DNA of 64,000 nt from Levilactobacillus enshiensis (GTDB lineage: Bacteria; Bacillota; Bacilli; Lactobacillales; Lactobacillaceae), in assembly GCF_007115095.1 (NCBI RefSeq), contig NZ_SULH01000013.1, positions 1-64,000 of the forward strand, read 5' to 3'. The notes under the pieces are model-generated. The model worked only from the letters and a program-made list of their open reading frames with translations. It had not been told where the DNA came from and ran no database searches. Below, one piece after another: positions 36,977 through 46,086 of the stretch. The stretch's first letter is position 1; each line of letters opens with the position of its first letter. The position numbers were made by a program, and so were the translations under genes.

Positions 36977-37173
36977 TATAATTAAGGTGTCTGGTTCTGG
37001 CGACAGTCCAGACCAACTGTGACTGACAAAACCGCTGGTTGCAACATGGTGTTAGCGATGTTGTGGGCACGACGACCGTTTTATTAGACGAGTTGATCGT
37101 CAGGTTAACAGTGACTATTTTGGAATCAAACTATTAAAAGCATAAGTGAATGAATGGAGAGCGAAAGGTAATT
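36977..37173 (+). promoter_or_regulatory. murD promoter and hairpin-rich leader
   Basis: TATAAT at 36977-36982 is a likely -10. The leader of about 180 nt contains GTCTGG/CCAGAC (36989-36994 with 37008-37013), CAACAT/ATGTTG (near 37042-37063) and GACGA/TCGTC (near 37088-37102). GAAAGG precedes the murD start. It has no open frame. Such a long structured leader is unusual inside this cluster. Confidence 0.5.
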
Positions 37174-38553
37174 ATGAAGCAGATCACGACGTATACGGGG
37201 AAGAGAGTGCTGGTCTTAGGACTGGCGAAGAGTGGGGTCAACGCGGCTCGCTTGTTGAAAAAACTAGGTGCTAAGGTGACCGTCAGTGACGTGAAGCCAC
37301 TGGCCGAGAACCAAGACGCCCGCGACTTACAAGCGGAAGGGTTTACCGTGATTACCGGTGAACAAACGGCTGACCTACTGGACCCGGGGTACGACTTGAT
37401 CGTGAAAAATCCCGGTATTTTCTACGATGTGCCAGTCGTTAAGCGGGCATTAACGGAGAATATTCCAGTCATTGGTGAAATGGAATTAGTCGGCGAAGTG
37501 GCCGATGCGGAGTTGATCGCCGTTACGGGAAGCAACGGGAAGACGACGACCACGACCATGATTCAAAAGATGGTCGACCACGACCGGAAAGCTGGTCACG
37601 CGGTTTACGCTGGGAATATTGGTATTCCTGCCAGCAAGGTTGTTCAAGAGGTGTCACCGGCCGATACGCTGGTCTTAGAAGTCTCTAGCTTCATGTTGGC
37701 CGAAACGACCGAATTTCACCCGCACATCGCCGTGTTGACGAATATTTTCTCCAATCACCTGGACTACCACAAGACGCGAGCAAATTATGTGGCTGCTAAG
37801 ATGAAGATCACTGCAAATCAAACGGCGGACGATTACTTCGTGGTCAACTTCGATAATCCTGAATGGCAAGAGCTCAGCAAAAAGTCCGCTGCAAAAGTCG
37901 TTCCATTTTCTCGGCTGAACCAGTCGGAAGACGGCGCCTATGAAACTGATGGTGAGCTGTACTTCAAGGGTGAACATATCATGGCTGCCAGCGAAATCAA
38001 GGTACCAGGGGATCACAACGTAGAGAACGCCTTGGCTGCCATTGCGGTGGCTAAGATCAAGGGTGTCAGCACGCAGGCCATCGTGGCCGTTCTTCGGAGC
38101 TTTGGTGGGGTTCGGCACCGGACGCAATACGTGTTGGAAGCCGAGGGCCGTCAATACTACAACGATTCGAAGGCCACCGACATGGAAGCCACCGAGATGG
38201 CACTCAAGGGATTCAAGGCGCCAGTCGTCCTATTAGCAGGAGGATTGGACCGTGGCTATACCTTTGAAAAGATGATTCCATCCTTCAAGGATCACGTCAA
38301 GGCCATCGTTCTCTTTGGTCAGACAGCAGATCTCTTAGCGGAGACTGCCAAACAGGCGGGTATCAAGGTGATCAAAAAGACAGAAAATGTTGAAACTGCT
38401 GTTCCGTTAGCTTATCAATTGAGCGCAGCTGGAGATATTATTTTATTGTCACCAGCCAATGCCAGTTGGGACCAATACCCGAATTTCGAGGTCCGTGGTG
38501 ATCGGTTTATCAAGGCCGTTGAGCAGTTAACGGGTAAACAGGAGGAAGTTTAA
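37174..38553 (+). CDS. murD: UDP-N-acetylmuramoyl-L-alanine--D-glutamate ligase MurD
   Basis: 459 residues from ATG 37174; the earlier ATG 37150 lacks a good ribosome-binding site. N-terminal Rossmann part VLVLGLAKSGVNAARLL, the ATP-binding loop GSNGKTTTTTM near residue 117, and the Mur-ligase segments NIFSNHLDYH and YYNDSKATD. It adds D-Glu to UDP-MurNAc-L-Ala in the cytoplasm. Directly abuts murG. Confidence 0.97.
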   Translation: MKQITTYTGKRVLVLGLAKSGVNAARLLKKLGAKVTVSDVKPLAENQDARDLQAEGFTVITGEQTADLLDPGYDLIVKNPGIFYDVPVVKRALTENIPVIGEMELVGEVADAELIAVTGSNGKTTTTTMIQKMVDHDRKAGHAVYAGNIGIPASKVVQEVSPADTLVLEVSSFMLAETTEFHPHIAVLTNIFSNHLDYHKTRANYVAAKMKITANQTADDYFVVNFDNPEWQELSKKSAAKVVPFSRLNQSEDGAYETDGELYFKGEHIMAASEIKVPGDHNVENALAAIAVAKIKGVSTQAIVAVLRSFGGVRHRTQYVLEAEGRQYYNDSKATDMEATEMALKGFKAPVVLLAGGLDRGYTFEKMIPSFKDHVKAIVLFGQTADLLAETAKQAGIKVIKKTENVETAVPLAYQLSAAGDIILLSPANASWDQYPNFEVRGDRFIKAVEQLTGKQEEV

Positions 38554-39648
38554 ATGCGATTAATGGTATCAGGTGGCGGTACCGGGGGTCATATTTACCC
38601 GGCATTAGCGCTCATCAAAGCACTCAAAAAGCATGACCCAGACGCAGAAGTCATGTACGTCGGCTCCGAACGGGGCTTGGAAAGTACGATTGTACCAGCT
38701 AAGGGGATTCCGTTTCAATCTACCCGAATTCAAGGGTTCAAGCGGTCCCTATCACTGGAAAACTTCAAGACGGTCTATCTATTCTTGAAGAGTGTCCACG
38801 AGACGAAAAAGATGATTAAGGCCTTTAAACCAGACGTTGTCGTGGGAACTGGTGGTTACGTGTCGGGTGCTGTGGTCTATGCGGCCGCGCACTTGCACGT
38901 TCCAACGTTGATTCACGAACAAAACAGCGTTGTCGGCATCACCAACCGCTTCTTAAGTCGTTACGTTGATCGGATTGCGTACGTCTTTGACGCCGCCCTG
39001 GATCAGCTTCCGGCAAACAAGATGGTTAAGACTGGGAATCCACGGGCTCAGGAAGCCGCTGAGGTCGTTAGTCACTTTAGCTGGCAGGATTACCAGCTCA
39101 AAGACGATGTGCCCACGCTGCTGATTTTTGGGGGCTCACAAGGGGCACCGAAGATCAACCTCGCCACGATTGCGGCTATCCCTGAATTCAATAAGCGCAA
39201 TTACCAAGTCGTCTTTGTGACTGGACAGAAACGCTATGATAACGTGATGGACCGGTTAAAGGATGTCAAGGTGGCAGCAAATGTTGTGATCAAGCCTTAC
39301 ATCAGCAACATGCCCGAGGTTTTACCTAAGGTAGCCGCGATTGTCGGTCGGGCCGGAGCGACTAGTTTGGCTGAAATTACGGCTGATGGGATTCCTTCAA
39401 TTTTGATTCCAAGTCCTTATGTTACCGCAGATCATCAGACTAAGAACGCACAGTCATTGGCGACGGTCGGTGCTGCGGAGATTATCAAGGAAGCTGATTT
39501 GACGGGAGCGTCTTTGGTCACTAAGGCAGATCAATTAATGAACGATGATGCGTTGCGTCAGGACATGGCCGCGGCTTCTAAGCAGCTCGGGGTGCCCGAT
39601 GCGGCTGACCGCGTTCTAGATGTGGTCTTGTCACTAAAAAAAGATTAA
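38554..39648 (+). CDS. murG: UDP-N-acetylglucosamine--undecaprenyl-PP-MurNAc-pentapeptide transferase MurG
   Basis: 364 residues. GT28 family: [14 protein letters not shown] at the start binds the lipid side, [14 protein letters not shown] follows near residue 95, [12 protein letters not shown] near 128, and the donor loop has [10 protein letters not shown] near 192 and [11 protein letters not shown] near 265. It adds GlcNAc to lipid I at the inner membrane face, making lipid II. Starts immediately after the murD stop codon, so it is translationally coupled. Confidence 0.97.
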   Translation: MRLMVSGGGTGGHIYPALALIKALKKHDPDAEVMYVGSERGLESTIVPAKGIPFQSTRIQGFKRSLSLENFKTVYLFLKSVHETKKMIKAFKPDVVVGTGGYVSGAVVYAAAHLHVPTLIHEQNSVVGITNRFLSRYVDRIAYVFDAALDQLPANKMVKTGNPRAQEAAEVVSHFSWQDYQLKDDVPTLLIFGGSQGAPKINLATIAAIPEFNKRNYQVVFVTGQKRYDNVMDRLKDVKVAANVVIKPYISNMPEVLPKVAAIVGRAGATSLAEITADGIPSILIPSPYVTADHQTKNAQSLATVGAAEIIKEADLTGASLVTKADQLMNDDALRQDMAAASKQLGVPDAADRVLDVVLSLKKD

Positions 39649-39679
39649 AACCAGACTAGTGAATGGAAGGTGAGCGACC

Positions 39680-40537
39680 GTGAAGTTTCGTTTAAACCGT
39701 AACGATCCGAAACAACAGCGATCACTAACACCGTGGGAGAAGTATCAGGCGCAAGCCCAGCAGAAGCGTCAGCGAGCGAAAACGCCTGGTTGGATTCACA
39801 AGGCGAAGCGAATTGGGGATAAACTTCCCCGGCTAAAGCACGAGCGGGCCCGAAAGTTAGTTCGGCGACTGAGCATACTGCTAGGAAGTTTTACCGCCGT
39901 TATTTTAGTCATGGTGTACTTGGTTTCACCACTGAGTCATTTTGAAACGGTGCACGTAACCGGTAACGTTGCCCTTTCTCCGGCACAGGTCCAGCGAGCA
40001 GCACAGGTCCAGCCTGGGGATTCCATTTTCCAACTGCTAGGGCATACACAACAGCTGGAACGGCAAGCAGTTAAACGTAATACACGTGTCAAACGCGTCA
40101 CGATTCGTTTCAAGCGGCCCAATCATGCGTCGATTCACGTCACGGAGTTTATGACGGCTGGTTATGTATTGAAGCAAAATCGTTACTATGAAGTCTTAGA
40201 AAATGGTATTGTTAGTGAACAGTCAGTGACACAACCGAAAAGTGGGACGCCGGTTTACGGCAACTTTAAACGTGCTAAGACGTTGCACCGGATGATTCTC
40301 CAGTATGCGCAGCTCAGTTCAACGATTAAGCGGAGTATCAGTGAGATTCAGGAGTCACCAACTAAGGCTAATCCCGATCGCGTTCATCTCTTCATGAACG
40401 ACGGCAATGAGGTCTATGCCAGCATCTCCAGTTTCGCGAAGAAGATGGCCTTTTATCCTAGCATTGCGGCGAAGATGAAGACCAAAGGTGTGGTCAATTT
40501 GGAAGTGGGGGCGTACTCGTACCCCTTCAGTAAATAA
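39680..40537 (+). CDS. divIB: Cell division protein DivIB/FtsQ
   Basis: 285 residues from GTG 39680. A long basic cytoplasmic region (about 1-62) is followed by one membrane helix (about 70-90) and an extracellular POTRA domain (from HFETVHVTGNVALSPAQVQ) plus the beta domain. It connects FtsL/DivIC with the septal synthases. The length and layout are typical of Lactobacillales DivIB. Last gene of the murD transcript. Confidence 0.93.
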   Translation: MKFRLNRNDPKQQRSLTPWEKYQAQAQQKRQRAKTPGWIHKAKRIGDKLPRLKHERARKLVRRLSILLGSFTAVILVMVYLVSPLSHFETVHVTGNVALSPAQVQRAAQVQPGDSIFQLLGHTQQLERQAVKRNTRVKRVTIRFKRPNHASIHVTEFMTAGYVLKQNRYYEVLENGIVSEQSVTQPKSGTPVYGNFKRAKTLHRMILQYAQLSSTIKRSISEIQESPTKANPDRVHLFMNDGNEVYASISSFAKKMAFYPSIAAKMKTKGVVNLEVGAYSYPFSK

Positions 40538-40558
40538 TTTCATTTTGATTTCAGCGTT

Positions 40559-40581
40559 AAAAAGCGTCAATAAGGCTTTTT
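40559..40581 (+). terminator. Weak terminator between divIB and ftsA
   Basis: AAAAAGC (40559-40565) pairs with GCTTTTT (40575-40581). The stem is short and A/T-rich, so termination is probably partial. Confidence 0.45.
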
Positions 40582-40594
40582 CAACCCCTAGTAA

Positions 40595-40606
40595 GTGTGG
40601 TAAACT
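40595..40606 (+). promoter_or_regulatory. Putative extended -10 promoter of ftsA
   Basis: GTGTGGTAAACT, identical to the element before mraZ (31833-31844). TTTTCA at 40578-40583 would be a poor -35 with a 17-bp spacer. Confidence 0.5.
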
Positions 40607-40678
40607 GAAAAATAATTAGGAGAAAAAGCGAATTCATGCAGTGTTGATATTAGATTAACTTAGGAGGTTCCTTTTTCT

Positions 40679-42010
40679 ATGGATAATTCAGGGATGTACG
40701 TTGGTCTCGATATAGGAACCACCTCAATAAAAGTCATTGTTGCTGAGAATGTTAAAGGGCAAATGAACGTTATTGGTGTGGGAAATGAACGTTCGAATGG
40801 TGTCAGCCGCGGCGTAATCGTGGACATTGACAAAGCAGCGGAAGCGATTCAGCGCGCCGTTCGACAAGCCGAAGAGAAGGCCAGCATCGAAATTCACGAT
40901 GTGATTGTGGGGATTCCCGCAAATATGTTAAAGATTGAACCTTGTAGCGGTATGATTGCCATTGACGATCAGTCTCGCGAAATCACCGGTCGTGACGTGC
41001 GGAGCGTTTCGGCGGCGGCTTTGATTCAAAGCTTGCCACCAGAGCGTGAAGTCGTTGACATCTTGGCCGATGAATTTGTGGTGGATGGGTTTGATGGCAT
41101 CAAGGATCCCCGGGGGATGGTCGGCGTGCGCCTTGAACTGCACGGGACTTTGTTTACGGGACCCAAGACCATCATGCACAATACCCGTAAAGCCGTTGAA
41201 CAAGCTGGCTTGCATCTGCGGGGCACAGTCATTAATCCAATGGCGCAAGGTATGATGGTGATGAACGACGGTGAGCAAGACTTTGGTACCATCCTGATCG
41301 ATTTGGGTGGAGGTCAAGCCACAGCGGCCGTTATCCATGACCACCAACTGAAGTACATTGACGTTGACCAGGAGGGTGGTCAGTTCATCACCAAGGACAT
41401 TTCGGTGGTGTTGAACACCTCACTGGATAGCGCAGAGAAGCTGAAACGTGATTATGGCTATGCTGATTCGGCACAAGCTAGCGATGAAGATGAATTCCCA
41501 GTTGACGTGGTTGGTCAAAGCCAGCCCACGCCAATTTCAGAGAAATACTTAGCAGAAATTATTGAAGCTCGACTTGATCAAATCTTCCAGCGCTTACAGG
41601 CAAACCTGAATAAGGTCCAAGCCTTAGAGCTACCAGGAGGAATCGTGTTGACTGGTGGCGTTGCGGCGTTACCAGGCATTACCGACTTAGCAACCGCTGA
41701 GTTCGGCACGAATGTTCGGGTTTATGTTCCAGATCAAATGGGGTTACGGCACCCATCGTTTACCCTGGCTTTGGCTTTGGTAAACTACTTTGGGGGACTG
41801 AGTGAGATCGACTTGCTCATTAAGAGTGCGTTGACGGGCTCAACACAATTGGCCGATGAAACCGATGAGATTCGTCAACGTGAGCAACCGGTCGATAACG
41901 GCCCAGTGGATGCTCCCGTGCAAGCTCACCAGAAGAGTAAGGCGACACCAAAACCGAAGAAGAAGCGAACCGAAGGAATCAAGAAGTTCTTTAGCGACTT
42001 CTTTGATTAA
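40679..42010 (+). CDS. ftsA: Cell division protein FtsA
   Basis: 443 residues. Actin-like ATPase: YVGLDIGTTSIKVIV phosphate-1 motif at residue 7, ILIDLGGGQATAAV phosphate-2 near 206, and LTGGVAALPGI near 323. A linker with Pro/Lys/Gln leads to the C-terminal amphipathic helix IKKFFSDFFD that tethers FtsZ to the membrane. AGGAGG-type site upstream. First gene of an ftsA-ftsZ-sepF-yggT-ylmH-divIVA run. Confidence 0.97.
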   Translation: MDNSGMYVGLDIGTTSIKVIVAENVKGQMNVIGVGNERSNGVSRGVIVDIDKAAEAIQRAVRQAEEKASIEIHDVIVGIPANMLKIEPCSGMIAIDDQSREITGRDVRSVSAAALIQSLPPEREVVDILADEFVVDGFDGIKDPRGMVGVRLELHGTLFTGPKTIMHNTRKAVEQAGLHLRGTVINPMAQGMMVMNDGEQDFGTILIDLGGGQATAAVIHDHQLKYIDVDQEGGQFITKDISVVLNTSLDSAEKLKRDYGYADSAQASDEDEFPVDVVGQSQPTPISEKYLAEIIEARLDQIFQRLQANLNKVQALELPGGIVLTGGVAALPGITDLATAEFGTNVRVYVPDQMGLRHPSFTLALALVNYFGGLSEIDLLIKSALTGSTQLADETDEIRQREQPVDNGPVDAPVQAHQKSKATPKPKKKRTEGIKKFFSDFFD

Positions 42011-42031
42011 CGCGAGATGGAGGAATATAGA

Positions 42032-43309
42032 ATGGAATACTCACTAGACTCTGCGCAGAATAATGGCGCAATCATTAAGGTGATTGGCGTTGGTGGCGGT
42101 GGGAACAACGCCGTTAACCGAATGATCACGGAAGACGTCAAGGGTGTTGAATTCATCGTGGCAAACACGGATGTTCAAGCCTTAGAAGCCTCAAAGGCAG
42201 AAACTAAGATTCAACTTGGGCCGAAATTGACCAAAGGGTTAGGCGCTGGTGCCAACCCAGAGGTCGGTGCTAAGGCCGCCGAAGAAAGTGAAGAACAGAT
42301 TACGGAAGCCCTTGAAGGTGCCGACATGGTCTTTGTCACTGCCGGTATGGGCGGTGGGACCGGTAACGGTGCTGCACCAATCGTCGCTAAGATCGCCAAA
42401 GAGGGCGGTGCCCTGACTGTTGGGGTCGTTACCCGGCCATTTAGTTTTGAAGGCCCACGGCGGGCACGTTTTGCTGCCGAAGGGGTCGCTGCAATGAAGG
42501 AAAACGTGGACACGTTGATCGTCATTGCCAACAACCGTTTGTTAGAAATCGTTGACAAGAAGACACCAATGATGGAGGCCTTCCAAGAAGCCGACAACGT
42601 CTTACGTCAAGGGGTTCAAGGAATCTCTGACTTAATCACGAGCCCTGGCTACGTTAACTTGGACTTTGCCGATGTGAAGACGGTCATGAAGGACCAAGGG
42701 GCTGCTTTGATGGGAATCGGTTCCGCTAACGGTGAAAACCGGACGGAAGATGCCACCAAGAAGGCTATCTCTTCGCCACTGCTGGAAGTGTCTATCGATG
42801 GTGCCGAACAAGTGCTGCTGAACATTACCGGTGGTCCAGACCTGTCCTTGTTTGAAGCCCAAGCTGCTTCTCAAATCGTATCCGATGCGGCAACCAGTGA
42901 CGTTAACATCATCTTCGGGACTTCGATTGACGAAGACCTTGGCGATGAAGTTCGGGTAACGGTAATTGCGACCGGAATTGATAAGAAGAAGGAAGAGCGT
43001 GAAGCTGCACACAGTCGCATTGCGCGGCGTGCAGAAGGCCAACAACGGACGACTTCAACGGACAATGCTGCCCAAGAGAATGCCCCTAAGGAAACAGACC
43101 AAGATCCATTTGGCAATTGGGACATCCGCGAACCAGCGCACCGTCCAGAACCACAAGCTCGTCCTAACAATTCACATGATGAATTTGCGGGCGTTGACAA
43201 ACCAGACTTTAACATCTTCAACCCGAGCTCAAATGATAGTTCAGCGGCTGATGATAGTAGTAACAAGGGTGAAGACACACCACCATTCTTTAAGCGGCGG
43301 CGTAAGTAA
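42032..43309 (+). CDS. ftsZ: Cell division protein FtsZ
   Basis: 425 residues from ATG 42032, with GGAGG 8 bases upstream; ATG 42017 overlaps that site. Tubulin-like GTPase with [13 protein letters not shown] near the start, the signature [10 protein letters not shown] near residue 108 and the T7-loop NLDFADVK near 210. A disordered Asn/Asp/Ser/Pro-rich linker runs from about 330, and the C-terminal peptide [10 protein letters not shown] binds partners such as FtsA and SepF. It forms the Z ring at midcell. Confidence 0.98.
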   Translation: MEYSLDSAQNNGAIIKVIGVGGGGNNAVNRMITEDVKGVEFIVANTDVQALEASKAETKIQLGPKLTKGLGAGANPEVGAKAAEESEEQITEALEGADMVFVTAGMGGGTGNGAAPIVAKIAKEGGALTVGVVTRPFSFEGPRRARFAAEGVAAMKENVDTLIVIANNRLLEIVDKKTPMMEAFQEADNVLRQGVQGISDLITSPGYVNLDFADVKTVMKDQGAALMGIGSANGENRTEDATKKAISSPLLEVSIDGAEQVLLNITGGPDLSLFEAQAASQIVSDAATSDVNIIFGTSIDEDLGDEVRVTVIATGIDKKKEEREAAHSRIARRAEGQQRTTSTDNAAQENAPKETDQDPFGNWDIREPAHRPEPQARPNNSHDEFAGVDKPDFNIFNPSSNDSSAADDSSNKGEDTPPFFKRRRK

Positions 43310-43350
43310 TCACCCAGCTGTAGAATTCGTTATGAGAGGAGTGGCCAACC

Positions 43351-43782
43351 ATGGCGGAGAAGTTTAGTCTTAGCAAATTTTTCGGAACAGACGATGATTA
43401 TGACGAAGACTATCAAGAGGATCCAACTCCGGTAGCGACTCCCAAGCCAGCTACCCCCAGTCAACCGGTTGATAGGCGGAAGGTGGTTGCCATGCGGTCT
43501 GCAAAACCCAATTCAAGTCACATTGCGATTTGTGAGCCACGAATCTACTCGGATGCGAAATCAATCGCAAAACAAATTACGGGCGGGGATGCCGTCATTG
43601 TAAACTTTGCCCGGGTCGATGAAGCACAAGCGCAACGCATTGTAGATTTCTTAAACGGAACTGCGTTTGCTGTGGGCGGTGAGATTAAGCGGATCGGTGA
43701 ACAGATTTTTCTGTGCACACCGCATAATTTCGAAGTGAGTGGTGACGTCGCTGTCAACTTAGGAACGCAATTCACGCAATAA
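43351..43782 (+). CDS. sepF: Cell division protein SepF
   Basis: 143 residues. The N-terminus ([12 protein letters not shown]) forms the membrane-binding amphipathic helix, followed by an acidic stretch ([11 protein letters not shown]) and the SepF/DUF552 core with [32 protein letters not shown] and [22 protein letters not shown] (given in parts). It bundles FtsZ filaments and ties them to the membrane. Follows ftsZ in the usual order. Confidence 0.96.
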   Translation: MAEKFSLSKFFGTDDDYDEDYQEDPTPVATPKPATPSQPVDRRKVVAMRSAKPNSSHIAICEPRIYSDAKSIAKQITGGDAVIVNFARVDEAQAQRIVDFLNGTAFAVGGEIKRIGEQIFLCTPHNFEVSGDVAVNLGTQFTQ

Positions 43783-43796
43783 AGGAGAGCGACGCC

Positions 43797-44081
43797 GTGA
43801 TATATTTCGTTAGTTTGATCTTTAGAGCTTTGAACTGGCTGGTAAGTGCCTACATCCTGTTAATTGTGGTGTACGCCTTACTAAGTTGGTTACCAGGCGG
43901 CTATGAGTCTAAGTTTGGTCGAATCGTTGGCCGCTTGGTGGAGCCGTTTCTGAGCTACTTCAATTTTATTTCATTAGGACCGATCGGGTTTGGACCGGTC
44001 GTTGCCATCGTGGTCTTATCCCTGGTGCAGTACGGCATTCAGTATCTGGGAATGCTCGTCTTACAACTCATGATAAGATGA
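43797..44081 (+). CDS. YggT family membrane protein
   Basis: 94 residues from GTG 43797 with AAAGGAGAG upstream. Two hydrophobic helices (about 5-28 and 60-85) surround a conserved loop with YALLSWLPGG and ..GRLVEPFLSYFNFI. The family sits after sepF in Gram-positive division clusters (YlmG) and is linked to division and nucleoid distribution without a known activity. Confidence 0.92.
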   Translation: MIYFVSLIFRALNWLVSAYILLIVVYALLSWLPGGYESKFGRIVGRLVEPFLSYFNFISLGPIGFGPVVAIVVLSLVQYGIQYLGMLVLQLMIR

Positions 44082-44147
44082 CGATTGCCGATAGATTTTT
44101 GAAAAATAGATGGGTGACCATCAGCAACTTGAGGGGAGGAAAGACTC

Positions 44148-44927
44148 GTGGATGAGAACATTACCCAGCATTTTCGCCCGGATGAGGCGCCGTTTATCGA
44201 TGCCATCACTGGCTGGCTTCAACAGGTTCAAGATGAGTATCGGCCAGTTCTCACTCACTTTTTGAATCCTCGTCAGGTATACATCGCAACAACATTAGCG
44301 CGGCATGCAGATATTCCCGTCCGGTTTAGTGGCGGGCATGAGCATGCAGAGATGCAGCGGGCGCTATTCTATCCAGACTACTATACGCCAGAAGACAAGG
44401 ACTTTGAATTAACCCTGATGCAGGTCGATTACCCGGTGAAATTTGCAACGCTCCATCATAGTCAGATTCTGGGAACACTCTTGGGATCAGGGATCGAACG
44501 TGAAATTTTAGGTGATATTTTGACCGATGGTGAGGTCTGGCAGGTCGTGACGGAGACGTCGATGGTCGATTATTTGACCAGTCAGGTTGACCGTATCGGT
44601 CGGGTCAAGGCGCGGCTGAAATTGGGCGACTGGACACAGTTAGTCCAGCCGTTGAACGAGTGGGAGAGCGAAAGTGCGACCCTGTCGTCACTACGATTGG
44701 ACAACATTGTGGGGACAGGGTTTCATCTGTCCCGACACCGAGCCAAAGAGTTGATTGAAGGCGGCCACGTACGGTTGAATTGGGCAGATACGCTCAAGCC
44801 AGACTACGAGCTGGATGTGGCAGACATTGTGTCTGTTCGGGGGTTTGGTCGAATTCGATTGGACGAAGTTGCCGGTCGAACGAAAAAGGAAAAAATTCGG
44901 GTCACCCTAGCGGTGTTGAAGAAATAG
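44148..44927 (+). CDS. ylmH: YlmH family S4-domain RNA-binding protein
   Basis: 259 residues from GTG 44148 (GAGGGGAGGAAAG upstream). The N-terminal part matches YlmH, and the C-terminal S4 domain is seen from LRLDNIVGTGFHLSRHRAKELIEGG (shown in two parts: LRLDNIVGTG, HRAKELIEGGHVRLNW). The family binds stalled or split ribosomes and is involved in rescue of peptidyl-tRNA on 50S. Usual place between yggT and divIVA. Confidence 0.94.
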   Translation: MDENITQHFRPDEAPFIDAITGWLQQVQDEYRPVLTHFLNPRQVYIATTLARHADIPVRFSGGHEHAEMQRALFYPDYYTPEDKDFELTLMQVDYPVKFATLHHSQILGTLLGSGIEREILGDILTDGEVWQVVTETSMVDYLTSQVDRIGRVKARLKLGDWTQLVQPLNEWESESATLSSLRLDNIVGTGFHLSRHRAKELIEGGHVRLNWADTLKPDYELDVADIVSVRGFGRIRLDEVAGRTKKEKIRVTLAVLKK

Positions 44928-44946
44928 ATGCGGAGGGAACAGTGTA

Positions 44947-45645
44947 ATGGTATTAAGTCCATTAGATATTCATAATAAAGAGTTTGGCACGAAAATGCGT
45001 GGTTATAACGTTGATGAGGTCAATGACTTTTTAGACCAAGTCATCAAGGATTACCAGATCACGTTGAATCATAACAAGGAATTAGAAGAACAGTTAGATG
45101 CGGCTAACGAAAAGTTGAAGTACTTTAACGACTTGAAGGATTCCTTGAACCAATCCATTTTAGTTGCGCAAGAGGCTGCCGATAAGGTCAAAGCTAATTC
45201 GCAAAAGGAATCGGAAATTATTATTCGCGAAGCTCAAAAGCAAAGCTCTGATATCGTTTCTGAAGCAACGAACAAAGGGAATCAAATCATGGATGAAGCT
45301 TCCAAACGGGCCAAGAAATTGGCAGTGGAAACCGATGATTTGAAGAAGAGTACCCGCGTCTTCCGGCAACGGCTACAGGTGATGCTTGAGAGTCAGCTTG
45401 AAGTGGTCAAATCCAACGACTGGGATAGTCTGTTGAAGGAAGGGTCCATGTCGAGCTATGAAGAAATCAAGAAGGTCGTCGGTGACCGGCTTGACAATGA
45501 CGCTGCACAAGGCGTAAACTCGGAAGCATCATCTGAGGAAGATGACCAAGTCACGGAAGCTCCCGTGACGGATTCAGCACCAGATGATGGTGAAACGGTC
45601 GTTATCTTCCCAGACAATGATGATCCCCATTTTGACCAAAACTAA
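44947..45645 (+). CDS. divIVA: Cell division protein DivIVA
   Basis: 232 residues. The lipid-binding N-terminal domain has LSPLDIHNKEF and MRGYNVDEVNDFLDQV; a long coiled coil (about 30-165) follows, and an acidic Ser/Asp/Glu-rich tail. It recognises curved membranes at septum and poles and recruits division and cell-wall factors. Last gene of the division run, 10 bp before the ileS T-box. Confidence 0.96.
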   Translation: MVLSPLDIHNKEFGTKMRGYNVDEVNDFLDQVIKDYQITLNHNKELEEQLDAANEKLKYFNDLKDSLNQSILVAQEAADKVKANSQKESEIIIREAQKQSSDIVSEATNKGNQIMDEASKRAKKLAVETDDLKKSTRVFRQRLQVMLESQLEVVKSNDWDSLLKEGSMSSYEEIKKVVGDRLDNDAAQGVNSEASSEEDDQVTEAPVTDSAPDDGETVVIFPDNDDPHFDQN

Positions 45646-45654
45646 TAAATAACA

Positions 45655-45888
45655 GTGGCACAGAGAAACTAGCCAAATAAAAAGATGGAACTAGCGAGTT
45701 AGCGATGGTGGAAGGCTAACACCCACTCTTTTTAGGCGGTATCATTCTCCCGAGCCCCATGGCTGAATCAAGTAAGCGATGGCGGTGCACCCCGATACGG
45801 TGCTTGAGGGTAAGCACTGGATAACCAGTCCTTACTAAAATTGGGTGGTACCACGAACGACTTCGTCCCTTGCGACGGGTCGTTTTTT
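45655..45888 (+). ncRNA. Isoleucine T-box leader of ileS
   Basis: The T-box sequence GGGTGGTACCACG at 45843-45855 binds the tRNA acceptor end. An ATC triplet at 45741-45743 lies in the expected specifier loop and matches isoleucine. The terminator is AACGAC with GTCGTT (45856-45884) and six T. Uncharged tRNA-Ile would favour the antiterminator and allow ileS transcription. Confidence 0.93.
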
Positions 45889-46001
45889 ATTTGTTTTCAA
45901 AAACAGTGGGTAATTTGACCAATTGTAGCCGCACGGTAGGTGCTAGTCTTGATCGGCAACGTTTAGTCATCTATTTTAAGCTCTGGACGTACAACGGTTT
46001 C

Positions 46002-46055
46002 GGTTGACCGGTGAGCTGAGACCAGTGATGGTTTGAGCTCACCGGTTCACCAACC
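46002..46055 (+). promoter_or_regulatory. Second hairpin between the T-box and ileS
   Basis: ACCGGTGAGCT (46007-46017) pairs perfectly with AGCTCACCGGT (46036-46046), with GGTT/AACC outside. It is 15 bp before the ribosome-binding site. It is not part of a standard T-box; it may affect mRNA stability or translation. Confidence 0.55.
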
Positions 46056-46086
46056 GAGTTACAAAAATTTAAGGAGGAAACACGGT

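Noticed and set aside
46033-46086. Upstream start of ileS at 46033.
   Set aside because: It lies inside the leader hairpin and lacks a ribosome-binding site; ATG 46087 has AAGGAGG.
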